This document shows, piece by piece, positions 17,066 to 24,495 of a stretch of DNA of 64,000 bases. Made by a program: the position numbers and the translations under genes. The stretch covers positions 1 through 64,000 of the forward strand of contig CABQNT010000012.1 of assembly GCA_902465605.1 (NCBI GenBank), read 5' to 3'. The first letter of the stretch is position 1. Each line of letters begins with the position of its first letter. The stretch comes from Prevotella sp902465605 (GTDB lineage: Bacteria > Bacteroidota > Bacteroidia > Bacteroidales > Bacteroidaceae). The notes beneath the pieces are model-generated. The model was not told where the DNA came from, made no database searches, and saw only the letters and a list, made by a program, of their open reading frames with translations.

Positions 17066-18868
17066 TCACTCTTTGTTCAAGCGCTTGCGTTCGGTATGGT
17101 CGAGGGTTATCTTTCGCATGCGCATGCTCTTAGGAGTAACCTCCAACAGTTCGTCGGCTTTGATATACTCCAAACACTCTTCCAAGCTCATCACCACCTT
17201 GGGAATCACTCGTGCCTTATCATCCGAACCGCTGGCACGCACGTTGGTAAGCTGCTTGGCCTTGGTTACATTGATTACCAAGTCGTTGTCGTGAACATGT
17301 TCGCCTACCACTTCACCAGCATAAACTTCCTCTCCCGGATCGATGAAGAACTTACCACGATCCTGAAGTTTATCGATGGAATAAGCGAATGCCGTACCCG
17401 TCTCCATGGCAATCATGCTGCCATTCACTCGTCTTGTGATTTCTCCCTTATAAGGTTGATACTCTTTGAAACGATGCGCCATGATGGCTTCACCCTGAGA
17501 GGCTGTCAGCACATTGGTTCGAAGTCCCATGATACCGCGCGAAGGGATATCAAACTCGATGTTCGTACGTTCGCCTTGGCTCTCCATGGAGGTCATTTCG
17601 CCCTTACGACGTGTCACCATGTCAATCATTTTGCTGGAAAATTCTTCGGGAACATTGATGGTGAGTTCCTCGATAGGCTCGTATTTTTCGCCGTTGATTT
17701 CTTTGAAAATCACCTGCGGCTGCCCTACTTGCAACTCATATCCCTCGCGTCGCATGGTTTCAACCAATACGCTGAGGTGGAGAACGCCACGTCCACTGAC
17801 AATCCACTTATCGGTTGCATCCTCGAAAGGACGCACACGGAGAGCCAGATTTTTCTCCAACTCTTTTTCCAAACGGTCGTTGATGTGGCGCGAAGTGACA
17901 TACTTTCCCTCCTTACCAAAGAAAGGTGAGTCGTTAATGGTGAACAACATGCTCATCGTAGGCTCGTCAATGGCAATGGGAGGTAATGGCTCTGGATTCT
18001 CAAAGTCACAGATAGTGTCGCCTATTTCGAATCGATCCAGCCCAATAACGGCACAGATATCACCACTACCCACTTGGTCGGTCTTGGCGTGACCCATGCC
18101 TTCAAAGGTATGAAGTTCTTTAATCTTGGTCTTTTCCTGACTGCCATCGCGGTGGCTAATAGTTACATTCATGCCACTGGAAAGAACACCTCGATGTACC
18201 CTTCCAACGGCAATACGTCCCGTATAGTTGGAGTAGTCGAGACTGGTTATCAGCATTTGCGGGGTACCCTCCAACTGCTTGGGCGCAGGTATCACCTCTA
18301 CAATCTTGTCAAGCAAATACTCTATATTGTCCGTTGGTTTCTTCCAATCCTCTGACATCCATCCGTTTTTGGCCGAACCATATACGACAGGGAAGTCCAA
18401 CTGGTCTTCGGTGGCGTTCAATGAGAACATCAAATCGAACACCATTTCGTACACTTCCTCGGGCCTACAGTTGGGTTTGTCAACCTTGTTCACCACAACG
18501 ATGGGTTTCAAGCCTATCTCCAAGGCTTTTTGCAACACGAAACGAGTTTGCGGCATGGGGCCTTCGAAAGCGTCAACGAGCAAGATACAACCATCCGCCA
18601 TGTTGAGCACGCGCTCTACTTCCCCACCAAAATCGGAGTGACCGGGAGTGTCTATAATGTTGATTTTAGTACCTTTCCAATTGATAGAAACGTTTTTAGA
18701 AAGAATGGTGATGCCACGTTCGCGCTCCAAATCATTAGCATCCAATACCTGTCCACTGTTATCCTGTCCGTCACGGAACAATTTTCCTGCCAACATCATC
18801 TTGTCTACCAACGTGGTTTTTCCGTGGTCAACGTGTGCGATGATGGCAATATTTCTAATGTCTTGCAT
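17066..18868 (-). CDS. typA: Ribosome-associated translational GTPase TypA/BipA
   Basis: A 600-residue GTPase of the EF-G-like family that assists 50S assembly and stress adaptation. The G motifs are intact: NIAIIAHVDHGKTTLVDKMM at residues 6-25 (G1), DTPGHSDFGGEVERVL (G3, about 78) and VVNKVDKPNC (G4, about 134). Domain II, the EF-G C-like domains and the TypA-specific C-terminal domain follow, ending near normal length. The gene is divergent from rpsO and its start is 29 bp from a -7 box on the minus strand. Confidence 0.97.
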   Translation of the reverse strand: MQDIRNIAIIAHVDHGKTTLVDKMMLAGKLFRDGQDNSGQVLDANDLERERGITILSKNVSINWKGTKINIIDTPGHSDFGGEVERVLNMADGCILLVDAFEGPMPQTRFVLQKALEIGLKPIVVVNKVDKPNCRPEEVYEMVFDLMFSLNATEDQLDFPVVYGSAKNGWMSEDWKKPTDNIEYLLDKIVEVIPAPKQLEGTPQMLITSLDYSNYTGRIAVGRVHRGVLSSGMNVTISHRDGSQEKTKIKELHTFEGMGHAKTDQVGSGDICAVIGLDRFEIGDTICDFENPEPLPPIAIDEPTMSMLFTINDSPFFGKEGKYVTSRHINDRLEKELEKNLALRVRPFEDATDKWIVSGRGVLHLSVLVETMRREGYELQVGQPQVIFKEINGEKYEPIEELTINVPEEFSSKMIDMVTRRKGEMTSMESQGERTNIEFDIPSRGIMGLRTNVLTASQGEAIMAHRFKEYQPYKGEITRRVNGSMIAMETGTAFAYSIDKLQDRGKFFIDPGEEVYAGEVVGEHVHDNDLVINVTKAKQLTNVRASGSDDKARVIPKVVMSLEECLEYIKADELLEVTPKSMRMRKITLDHTERKRLNKE

Positions 18869-18894
18869 TTTCTGTTACCTTAAACTTTTACGAC

Positions 18895-18915
18895 TGCAAA
18901 GGTAATGCTTTTAAT
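18895..18915 (-). promoter_or_regulatory. Predicted typA promoter box, half of a 21-bp inverted repeat
   Basis: On the minus strand this reads AAAAGCATTACCTTTGCA with the -7 box TACCTTTG at 18904-18897. The same 21 bp occur on the plus strand at 19075-19095 in front of rpsO. Confidence 0.6.
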
Positions 18916-19074
18916 TTATAATTTGCAATGCACTATTCGTAATTATAAACTATCAACTATATTTTTTCTACCTTAATAGACATCCATGGACAGAAAACGA
19001 GAAAAAAGAACTTATTAAATGTTAAAAAACGACTCATAGCTGACAAAATATGAAAGAGCGATGATGAAATGTAC

Positions 19075-19095
19075 ATTAAAAGCATTACCTTTGCA
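19075..19095 (+). promoter_or_regulatory. Predicted rpsO promoter box, other half of the 21-bp inverted repeat
   Basis: AAAAGCATTACCTTTGCA contains TACCTTTG at 19086-19093, matching TAnnTTTG. Transcription would begin near 19100, leaving a 5' leader of about 40 nt. There is no good TTTG -33 box. Confidence 0.6.
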
Positions 19096-19141
19096 ACCGC
19101 ATTATTGCACAACATTTTTTATTTTTTAACAACAAAGTTCT

Positions 19142-19411
19142 ATGTATTTAGACAAAGCAAAAAAAGAAGAGATCTTTGGACAGTACGGAAAGTCTAACTC
19201 TGATACTGGTTCAGCTGAGAGCCAGATAGCATTGTTCTCATACCGTATTTCCCACTTGACGGAGCACCTTAAGAAGCACCGTAAAGATCATAACACTGCA
19301 CGTTCATTGACCAAATTGGTAGGTAAGCGTCGTTCTTTGCTCGATTATCTGTATGATAATGACATTGAGCGCTATCGTGCTATCATCAAGGCTCTTGGCT
19401 TGCGTCGATAA
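19142..19411 (+). CDS. rpsO: 30S ribosomal protein S15
   Basis: The 89-residue primary rRNA-binding protein of the small-subunit platform. Full length, with the conserved GSAESQIALFSYRISHLTEHLKKH core (GSAESQIALFSYRI, then HLTEHLKKHRKDHNTARSL) and the closing RRSLLDYLYDNDIERYRAII. It is monocistronic here: divergent from typA and ended by the terminator at 19442. Confidence 0.98.
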   Translation: MYLDKAKKEEIFGQYGKSNSDTGSAESQIALFSYRISHLTEHLKKHRKDHNTARSLTKLVGKRRSLLDYLYDNDIERYRAIIKALGLRR

Positions 19412-19441
19412 AACGCAACGTGCTATTTAGCTTAAGGAATG

Positions 19442-19480
19442 AAGTAGGAGGAAACAACTTTTGTTTTCTCCTACTTTTGT
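19442..19480. terminator. Terminator between rpsO and folK
   Basis: The arms AAGTAGGAGGAAACA (19442-19456) and TGTTTTCTCCTACTT (19462-19476) pair with one wobble and a five-base loop, followed by TTTGTTTATT. It separates convergent transcripts. Confidence 0.85.
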
Positions 19481-19906
19481 TTATTCTCCTTCTTTGAGTA
19501 TCTCACGCAAAGGAACCATCACAAACTCGCGCTCATGCATCAATGGATGTGGAATTGTCAGTTCGGGAGTTTGGATGTTGAGATGGTCAAACAACAAGAT
19601 GTCAATATCAATGCAGCGGTCTTGGTATACTTCATCGTGTGTCTTCTCCACGCGCCCCATCTCTTTCTCTATTCTCTGGGTTGCTCTTAACACCTGAAAC
19701 GGACTCATGGTGGTGCGACAACAGATGCAAGCATTGATGAAAGCATGGGACGATGAGAATCCCCATGGCTGTGTTTCGTAGAACGAAGACTGACGTTCTA
19801 CGGGACCAATCTGTTCTGCTATTCTCGCAACAGCTTGGCAAATGGCTTGATGCCTGTCACCCAAATTAGAACCAAGTGCGAGGTAAACGATATGCTCTTT
19901 AGTCAT
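19481..19906 (-). CDS. folK: 2-amino-4-hydroxy-6-hydroxymethyldihydropteridine pyrophosphokinase
   Basis: FolK transfers pyrophosphate from ATP to 6-hydroxymethyl-7,8-dihydropterin in folate synthesis. The 141-residue sequence has YLALGSNLGDRHQAI at the start, ETQPWGF, the ATP/metal motif QDRCIDIDILLFD (about 94) and the tail LTIPHPLMHEREFVMVPL. It is the last gene of the minus-strand run ftsX-DUF3098-uppP-truB-queA-folK and lies 21 bp from queA. Another folate-pathway gene, folE, is at 48629. Confidence 0.93.
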   Translation of the reverse strand: MTKEHIVYLALGSNLGDRHQAICQAVARIAEQIGPVERQSSFYETQPWGFSSSHAFINACICCRTTMSPFQVLRATQRIEKEMGRVEKTHDEVYQDRCIDIDILLFDHLNIQTPELTIPHPLMHEREFVMVPLREILKEGE

Positions 19907-19927
19907 TTTGCGTGTCTATGATAGCAA

Positions 19928-21094
19928 TTAATCGTCCAAAATCAAGAGCGAATCGCCGTAACACCCAAACTTATAACCATGCTTCACGGCCAGGTTGTAG
20001 GCTTCCATCACCAGCTCGTATCCACCAAACGCAGCTGTTTCCATGAGCAAAGGCGACATACTGTGATAGAAATTGGCTATCATCGTATCAGCCAGGCCAA
20101 AGTCGTATGGTGGGAAGATGAACTTGCTGGTCCAACCATCGTACTCTTTCAGTAAACCATCTGTACCTACAGCCGTTTCAGTAGCCTTGACAACGCTTGT
20201 CCCAACGGCACAGACACGATGCCCTTCTTGCTTTGCTTTATTGACAATCTTACAGGCCTGAGCATCTATCTTCATCGGCTCAGAGTCCATCTTATGCTTC
20301 GTCAGGTCTTCCACCTCAATGTTATTGAACGCACTGAGTCCACAATGCAGGGTGATATAAGCAAAGTGAATGCCCTTGATCTCCATCCGTTTCATCATCT
20401 CTCGACTAACATGCAGACCAGTAGCGGCGGCAGTTACGGCTCCTTCATTCTTGGCGAAGATGGTTTGGAAATCTTCCATGTCGTGCGCATCGGCATGCGG
20501 AACCTCACGCTGGTTGAGGATATAACGAGGCAATGGTGCCTCACCGAGCGCAAAAAGTTCGCGCTTGAACTCCTCATGAGGACAGTCGTAAAGAAAACGA
20601 AGCGTTCGTCCACGACTCGTGGTGTTATCGATTACCTCAGCAACCATGGTTCCACTTTCATCAAAGAACAACTTGTTTCCAATGCGTATCTTACGTGCAG
20701 GCTCCACCAACACATCCCACAAGCGCATTTCACGATTGAGCTCGCGTAAGAGAAAGACCTCTATCTTGGCATCCGTCTTTTCTTTTGTTCCATACAAGCG
20801 GGCAGGAAATACCTTTGTGTCATTGAAGATGAACGTGTCGCCTTCATCAAAATAGTCGAGTACATGACGGAACTCCAAGTACTGTCCCTCTACAGGTTTG
20901 CCCTTTTTGTTCTTCTGGAACATATCAATAGTCTGCGACTTACGATGCAAGACCATCAATCGAGATTCGTCACGACGCGTCATTCGGGAGAGATGCTTTT
21001 CTCCTTTGTCATCAACTATCTCATGGTAAACACTATGAGGATACAGAGCAACAAGCTCTTCTGGTAAATTGAATTTGAATTGTGATAGTTTCAT
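19928..21094 (-). CDS. queA: S-adenosylmethionine:tRNA ribosyltransferase-isomerase
   Basis: QueA moves the ribosyl part of SAM onto 7-aminomethyl-7-deazaguanine in tRNA to form epoxyqueuosine. The 388-residue protein begins MKLSQFKFNLPEELVALYP and contains FIFNDTKVFPARLYGTK, HCGLSAFNNIEVEDL and the AVGTSVVKATET motif. It is somewhat longer than the E. coli enzyme, with extra residues near 25-70. The stop codon is directly adjacent to the truB stop-start junction (truB ends at 21095), so translation is likely coupled to truB. Confidence 0.95.
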   Translation of the reverse strand: MKLSQFKFNLPEELVALYPHSVYHEIVDDKGEKHLSRMTRRDESRLMVLHRKSQTIDMFQKNKKGKPVEGQYLEFRHVLDYFDEGDTFIFNDTKVFPARLYGTKEKTDAKIEVFLLRELNREMRLWDVLVEPARKIRIGNKLFFDESGTMVAEVIDNTTSRGRTLRFLYDCPHEEFKRELFALGEAPLPRYILNQREVPHADAHDMEDFQTIFAKNEGAVTAAATGLHVSREMMKRMEIKGIHFAYITLHCGLSAFNNIEVEDLTKHKMDSEPMKIDAQACKIVNKAKQEGHRVCAVGTSVVKATETAVGTDGLLKEYDGWTSKFIFPPYDFGLADTMIANFYHSMSPLLMETAAFGGYELVMEAYNLAVKHGYKFGCYGDSLLILDD

Positions 21095-21805
21095 TTATTG
21101 GTGTTTTTCGTCTATTTCTTGTTGATCCAACCACTCTTTGAAGTGATCGAAGTTAATACTGTTTTCTACTTTGATAGCCCCCACTCGGGTCCGGCGCAGT
21201 GCTGTGAGGTATGCCCCACTGTCTAAAGCGCGTCCCAGGTCACGAGCCAGGGCCCTGATATACGTCCCTTTACCACATACCACACGCAACTGGAGCAGCA
21301 TGGTCGTTGAATCAAAACCCATCACCTCTATCTCATCAATTCTTACGCTTTTCGGTTTGAGCACCACTTCCTCGCCTGCGCGACGCAAGTTGTATGATCG
21401 TTCACCGTCTACCTTGCACGCACTGAAGGTTGGTGGGGTTTGTTGAATGTCGCCAACAAACTGTTTCAGTGCCTCATCAATACGCTCGCGTGTGATGTGT
21501 TCGGTTGGGAATGTCTGATTAACCTCGTGTTCTTTATCGTAACTCGCAGTGGTTGCCCCCAACTGGAGCGTGCAGGTATATTCCTTATCATGTGCCTGCA
21601 ACTGCTCGATCTGCTTGGTTGCTTTCCCCGTACACAACACCAACACCCCCGTGGCTAATGGATCCAACGTGCCGGCATGACCTATTTTTATTCGTTTGAT
21701 GCCCAACTTGCGAGATATAACATACCGCACATGGGCCAAAGCACCAAAACTGGTCATGCCATAAGGCTTGTCAATGGCAAATATTTCTCCTGTATAAAAG
21801 TTCAC
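21095..21805 (-). CDS. truB: tRNA pseudouridine(55) synthase
   Basis: TruB makes pseudouridine 55 in the T-arm of tRNA. Landmarks are FAIDKPYGMTSF, KIGHAGTLDPLATGVL with the catalytic Asp, and GTYIRALARDLG. I place the start at the GTG at 21805 (protein begins MNFYTGEIFAIDKPYG, 236 residues), because family members start just before the xxIDKPxGxTSF motif. The frame stays open upstream to an ATG at 21940, but that extra stretch is a translation of the tandem DNA repeat at 21806-21990 (it yields repeated THQL/THKL blocks) and is unlikely to be real. The gene follows uppP after the repeat. Confidence 0.92.
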   Translation of the reverse strand: MNFYTGEIFAIDKPYGMTSFGALAHVRYVISRKLGIKRIKIGHAGTLDPLATGVLVLCTGKATKQIEQLQAHDKEYTCTLQLGATTASYDKEHEVNQTFPTEHITRERIDEALKQFVGDIQQTPPTFSACKVDGERSYNLRRAGEEVVLKPKSVRIDEIEVMGFDSTTMLLQLRVVCGKGTYIRALARDLGRALDSGAYLTALRRTRVGAIKVENSINFDHFKEWLDQQEIDEKHQ

Positions 21806-21811
21806 GGTGTG

Positions 21812-21986
21812 ATAGCTTTTGAGTTTATGAGTTAATGAGTTTTTAAGTTGATGAGTTTGGGAGTTAATGAGTTGATGAGTTTGTAAGTATTTGAGTTTGT
21901 AAGTTGTTTTTTGTTTGCTTACGAGTGATGTACTCATCATGTATGTACTATCAACTCGTCAACTTGCCAACTCGTCAACTTGTCAG
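21812..21986. repeat. Low-complexity GAGTTNATGAG-type repeat between uppP and truB
   Basis: From 21812 to about 21905 the plus strand is a run of short variants such as GAGTTAATGAGTT, AAGTTGATGAGTT and GAGTTGATGAGTT. From 21950 to 21990 the opposite strand carries related units (TCAACTCGTCAACTTG). The two halves can pair into a long imperfect stem. Similar TTAGTT/AGTTGATAAGTT stretches occur at 36378-36420 upstream of the LpxA-like gene. Confidence 0.7.
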
Positions 21987-22838
21987 CTAATCAACCATAG
22001 CCAACTGATGTCCCATCATCAACCAAATCAAGATGGCACCGCCGACAATGATACGATACACGCCAAAGGCTTTGAAGCCATACTTGGTGAGGAAAGCCAC
22101 AAACCATTTCATGGCCAGCAACGCTACGACAAAGGCAACACCACTGCCCAACAGCAAAGTTGGCACATGTGCGGACAGGGCTTCCACACCTCCATTCTTG
22201 ATTAACTTAAACACATCGAGACAGGTGGCGGCGAACATGGTGGGTACAGCCAAAAAGAACGAGAACTCGGCCGCACGTTTGCGCGTCAGTCCTTGCGCCA
22301 TTCCACCAACGATGGTGGCCATCGATCGCGAGACACCCGGTATCATCGCAATGCATTGGAACAGTCCTACCCGCAAAGCTCTCTTCTCTGTCAGCGGTGT
22401 TGACTCGCTTCCATGATTGAACAGTCGGTCGCAAAACAACATGAAAACACCACCAATCACCAACATCACGGCAACCACCACAACACTTCCCAACATCTTT
22501 TCGATCAGATGGTTAGCCAGTAATCCGATGACTGCGGCTGGGATAAAGGCCACTAACAGCTTCCAGTAAAAGTCCCATTTGTGCAAGAAAGCTCTGACCG
22601 GCGTACTTCCTGCCGGTGCCGGTGTGTGGTCGAGCCGGAAGAATCGCTTCCAATAGAGCGTCACAACCGACAGGATGGCACCAAACTGAATGATGACAAT
22701 GAAAGCGTTGATAAACGGATCGTTGGCCTCCATGCCCAACAAGTCGCGCGTGATAATCATGTGTCCCGTAGAAGACACGGGCAAAAATTCTGTCAACCCC
22801 TCAACGATTGCCAGAATGATGGTTTCTATAATGCTCAT
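21987..22838 (-). CDS. uppP: Undecaprenyl-diphosphatase
   Basis: UppP (BacA) dephosphorylates undecaprenyl pyrophosphate to recycle the lipid carrier for cell-wall synthesis. The 283-residue membrane protein shows the two catalytic motifs: IVEGLTEFLPVSSTGHMI at about residue 11 (E-rich motif plus the PVSSTGH segment) and PGVSRSMATIVGG at about 170. About eight hydrophobic segments. The start codon is immediately adjacent to the DUF3098 stop (22838/22839), indicating one transcript. Confidence 0.95.
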   Translation of the reverse strand: MSIIETIILAIVEGLTEFLPVSSTGHMIITRDLLGMEANDPFINAFIVIIQFGAILSVVTLYWKRFFRLDHTPAPAGSTPVRAFLHKWDFYWKLLVAFIPAAVIGLLANHLIEKMLGSVVVVAVMLVIGGVFMLFCDRLFNHGSESTPLTEKRALRVGLFQCIAMIPGVSRSMATIVGGMAQGLTRKRAAEFSFFLAVPTMFAATCLDVFKLIKNGGVEALSAHVPTLLLGSGVAFVVALLAMKWFVAFLTKYGFKAFGVYRIIVGGAILIWLMMGHQLAMVD

Positions 22839-23078
22839 TTATTCTTCAATATGCTGATCCTTAGGTCTACGAACAATGGCATAAATCATTGACACAAAGC
22901 CAATGAAACATACCACCGGAGCCACCTTGATGCGGCGAACGCTGAAGATGTCTGGATTGTATGCCGTTTCTGTAGAGCCTCCGCCACTCATCAGGAGGAA
23001 GCCAATGATGACAATCATCATACCAACGGCCAACAATATGAAGTTGACCTTGTCGAATGCGAAATTTCTTCTATCCAT
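22839..23078 (-). CDS. DUF3098 small membrane protein
   Basis: A 79-residue protein with two transmembrane helices (about 9-30 and 50-70). MDRRNFAFDKVNFILLAVGM at the N-terminus and YNPDIFSVRRIKVAPVVCF between the helices are typical of DUF3098, a Bacteroidetes family always found between ftsX and uppP. Function is unknown. The position suggests a link to cell-envelope or division functions. Confidence 0.85.
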   Translation of the reverse strand: MDRRNFAFDKVNFILLAVGMMIVIIGFLLMSGGGSTETAYNPDIFSVRRIKVAPVVCFIGFVSMIYAIVRRPKDQHIEE

Positions 23079-23153
23079 TTTATTGATAAATTTTCGTATG
23101 CTTCAGGATATCGCGTATTCTGTGCATGACGATATGGTTGCGAGTTTACTTAA

Positions 23154-24035
23154 TTAGATGTTATATAATTCACCAGCCTTCATCCGCAAGAACTTGTTCA
23201 CGGAAATATGTGCGCAGATGGCCGTAATGATGATGCCGAACAAGAACACCACAGCCGCTGTGACAGCCATGTCACGCCATGTAACAACGCTCAAGATGTC
23301 AGGTTCAGAGACATACAAGCCATAGATACATGCAGCCAGCACGGTATTGGCTATCAAGCCGGCTATCAAACCAATCCATATAGCACGGTTGACAAACGGC
23401 CGGCGGATAAAGCTCCATGAGGCGCCCACGAGTTTCATGGTGTGTATGGAGAAGCGCCGCGCGTAGATGTCCAGCCGAACGGTATTATTAATCAGGGAAA
23501 ATGATACGATAGTGAGCAGAATGGCCAACACCAACATCACCAAACCCGTCTTTGCCAGGTTGCGGTTGACGCTGTCTATCAACTCTTTTTGATAATTAAT
23601 CTGATTGACTTTGGGGTATTTCTTCAATTCGTCGGTAATCCATTTCAACGAATCATTATTGGCATAATTCGACCTGAGTGTCACCTCGATGGAGGCAGGA
23701 CATGGGTTCTCACCATCGGTAAACTCAGATGGGTCGCTTCCCATGGCCGCCGTAATCTCCTTGAGGGCTTGTTCTTTACTGATATAATCCAAGCGTTTGA
23801 TATAAGGTCGCTTCTTGATGTCGGCACAAATCTTCTGAGCTTCAGGGTTTGTCATGTCATTTTCCAAAATCAGCTGCACCACCAAATTCTCCTTGACATA
23901 CGAAGAAAGATTCCTGCCGGTAAGCGTTGAAAACACAACCAATCCCAATAAAATAAGCACTAAGGCTGTGCTAATACAAAGAGTAATGGCCTGTAGTCCA
24001 CGATGACTACTGGTTTTATTTCGTTTTTTTCCCAT
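23154..24035 (-). CDS. ftsX: Cell division protein FtsX
   Basis: FtsX is the membrane partner of FtsE and links septal peptidoglycan hydrolase control to division. I start at the ATG at 24035 (MGKKRNKTSSHRGLQ, 293 residues). The frame is open to 24131, but the upstream residues are not family-like and a near -7 box (TTCCTTTG, minus strand, 24075-24068) lies inside that stretch. The protein has one N-terminal helix (about 20-42), an extracellular domain (about 45-165) and three C-terminal helices (about 175, 225 and 260). No ftsE is adjacent, as is common in Bacteroidetes. Confidence 0.9.
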   Translation of the reverse strand: MGKKRNKTSSHRGLQAITLCISTALVLILLGLVVFSTLTGRNLSSYVKENLVVQLILENDMTNPEAQKICADIKKRPYIKRLDYISKEQALKEITAAMGSDPSEFTDGENPCPASIEVTLRSNYANNDSLKWITDELKKYPKVNQINYQKELIDSVNRNLAKTGLVMLVLAILLTIVSFSLINNTVRLDIYARRFSIHTMKLVGASWSFIRRPFVNRAIWIGLIAGLIANTVLAACIYGLYVSEPDILSVVTWRDMAVTAAVVFLFGIIITAICAHISVNKFLRMKAGELYNI

Positions 24036-24126
24036 TCCGATACGGATATAATACACCAAATTTGTTGCAAAGGAACAAAAAAAACAGCGATATCGCAACG
24101 GTTTAACGACAATTAACGTCCATTCT

Positions 24127-24309
24127 GGCAATAGGGTAACTGTTCAGCAATCATAGGCATTGGATATCAGAAACTTGCAGACTTACCATTATAGTAAAGT
24201 GCCCAAAAATGATATTATTTGCCAAAATTCTCATATATTCATTCTTGTAACTCGCTAATTCTCAATAATACTCTATAAAACTTTATTGCTGAATAGTTAC
24301 GGCAATAGG
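24127..24309. mobile_element. 165-bp MITE-like element with 16-bp terminal inverted repeats and 9-bp target duplication
   Basis: Left end GTAACTGTTCAGCAAT at 24136-24151 and right end ATTGCTGAATAGTTAC at 24285-24300 are inverted repeats matching at 15 of 16 positions. They are flanked immediately outside by a perfect 9-bp direct repeat GGCAATAGG (24127-24135 and 24301-24309), the footprint of transposition. The interior is AT-rich and has no reading frame, so it would depend on a transposase elsewhere. I cannot name the parent IS; ends beginning GTAA recall IS66-type tips, but that family usually makes an 8-bp duplication. Confidence 0.8.
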
Positions 24310-24404
24310 ATTTTATAACCCAGAATCAATAATCAACTGCTTTTAATAATGAGTGAAGACACAATAATTATTTCATGCCACACCTGACATCACATCACTC
24401 ACCA

Positions 24405-24472
24405 AGCAATTACAAAAGACATTCCTCACAAAATTTTTCACTCTTCCAAATGAACAACCTTGTGAGGAATGT
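24405..24472 (-). terminator. Terminator of the SusCD operon
   Basis: ACATTCCTCACAA (24419-24431) and TTGTGAGGAATGT (24460-24472) are perfect 13-bp arms with a 28-nt loop. In the minus-strand direction the stem is followed by CTTTTGTAATT. It sits just behind the last gene of the operon. Confidence 0.7.
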
Positions 24473-24495
24473 TAACTGATGATTAATTTCTGTAC

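Larger units (their letters stand above)
24036..24495. other. Non-coding region between ftsX and the SusCD operon
   Basis: 460 bp, AT-rich, without coding signal. It holds the MITE-like insertion (24127-24309) and the SusCD-operon terminator (24405-24472). Confidence 0.7.

Noticed and set aside
17003..17929. 308-codon plus-strand frame opposite typA
   Set aside because: A shadow of typA on the other strand with no domain or promoter.
21806..21940. 45-residue N-terminal extension of TruB
   Set aside because: The extension is a translation of a DNA repeat, and family members start near the GTG at 21805.
24036..24131. 32-residue N-terminal extension of FtsX
   Set aside because: Not family-like, and a near -7 box lies within it; the start at 24035 gives a normal FtsX.
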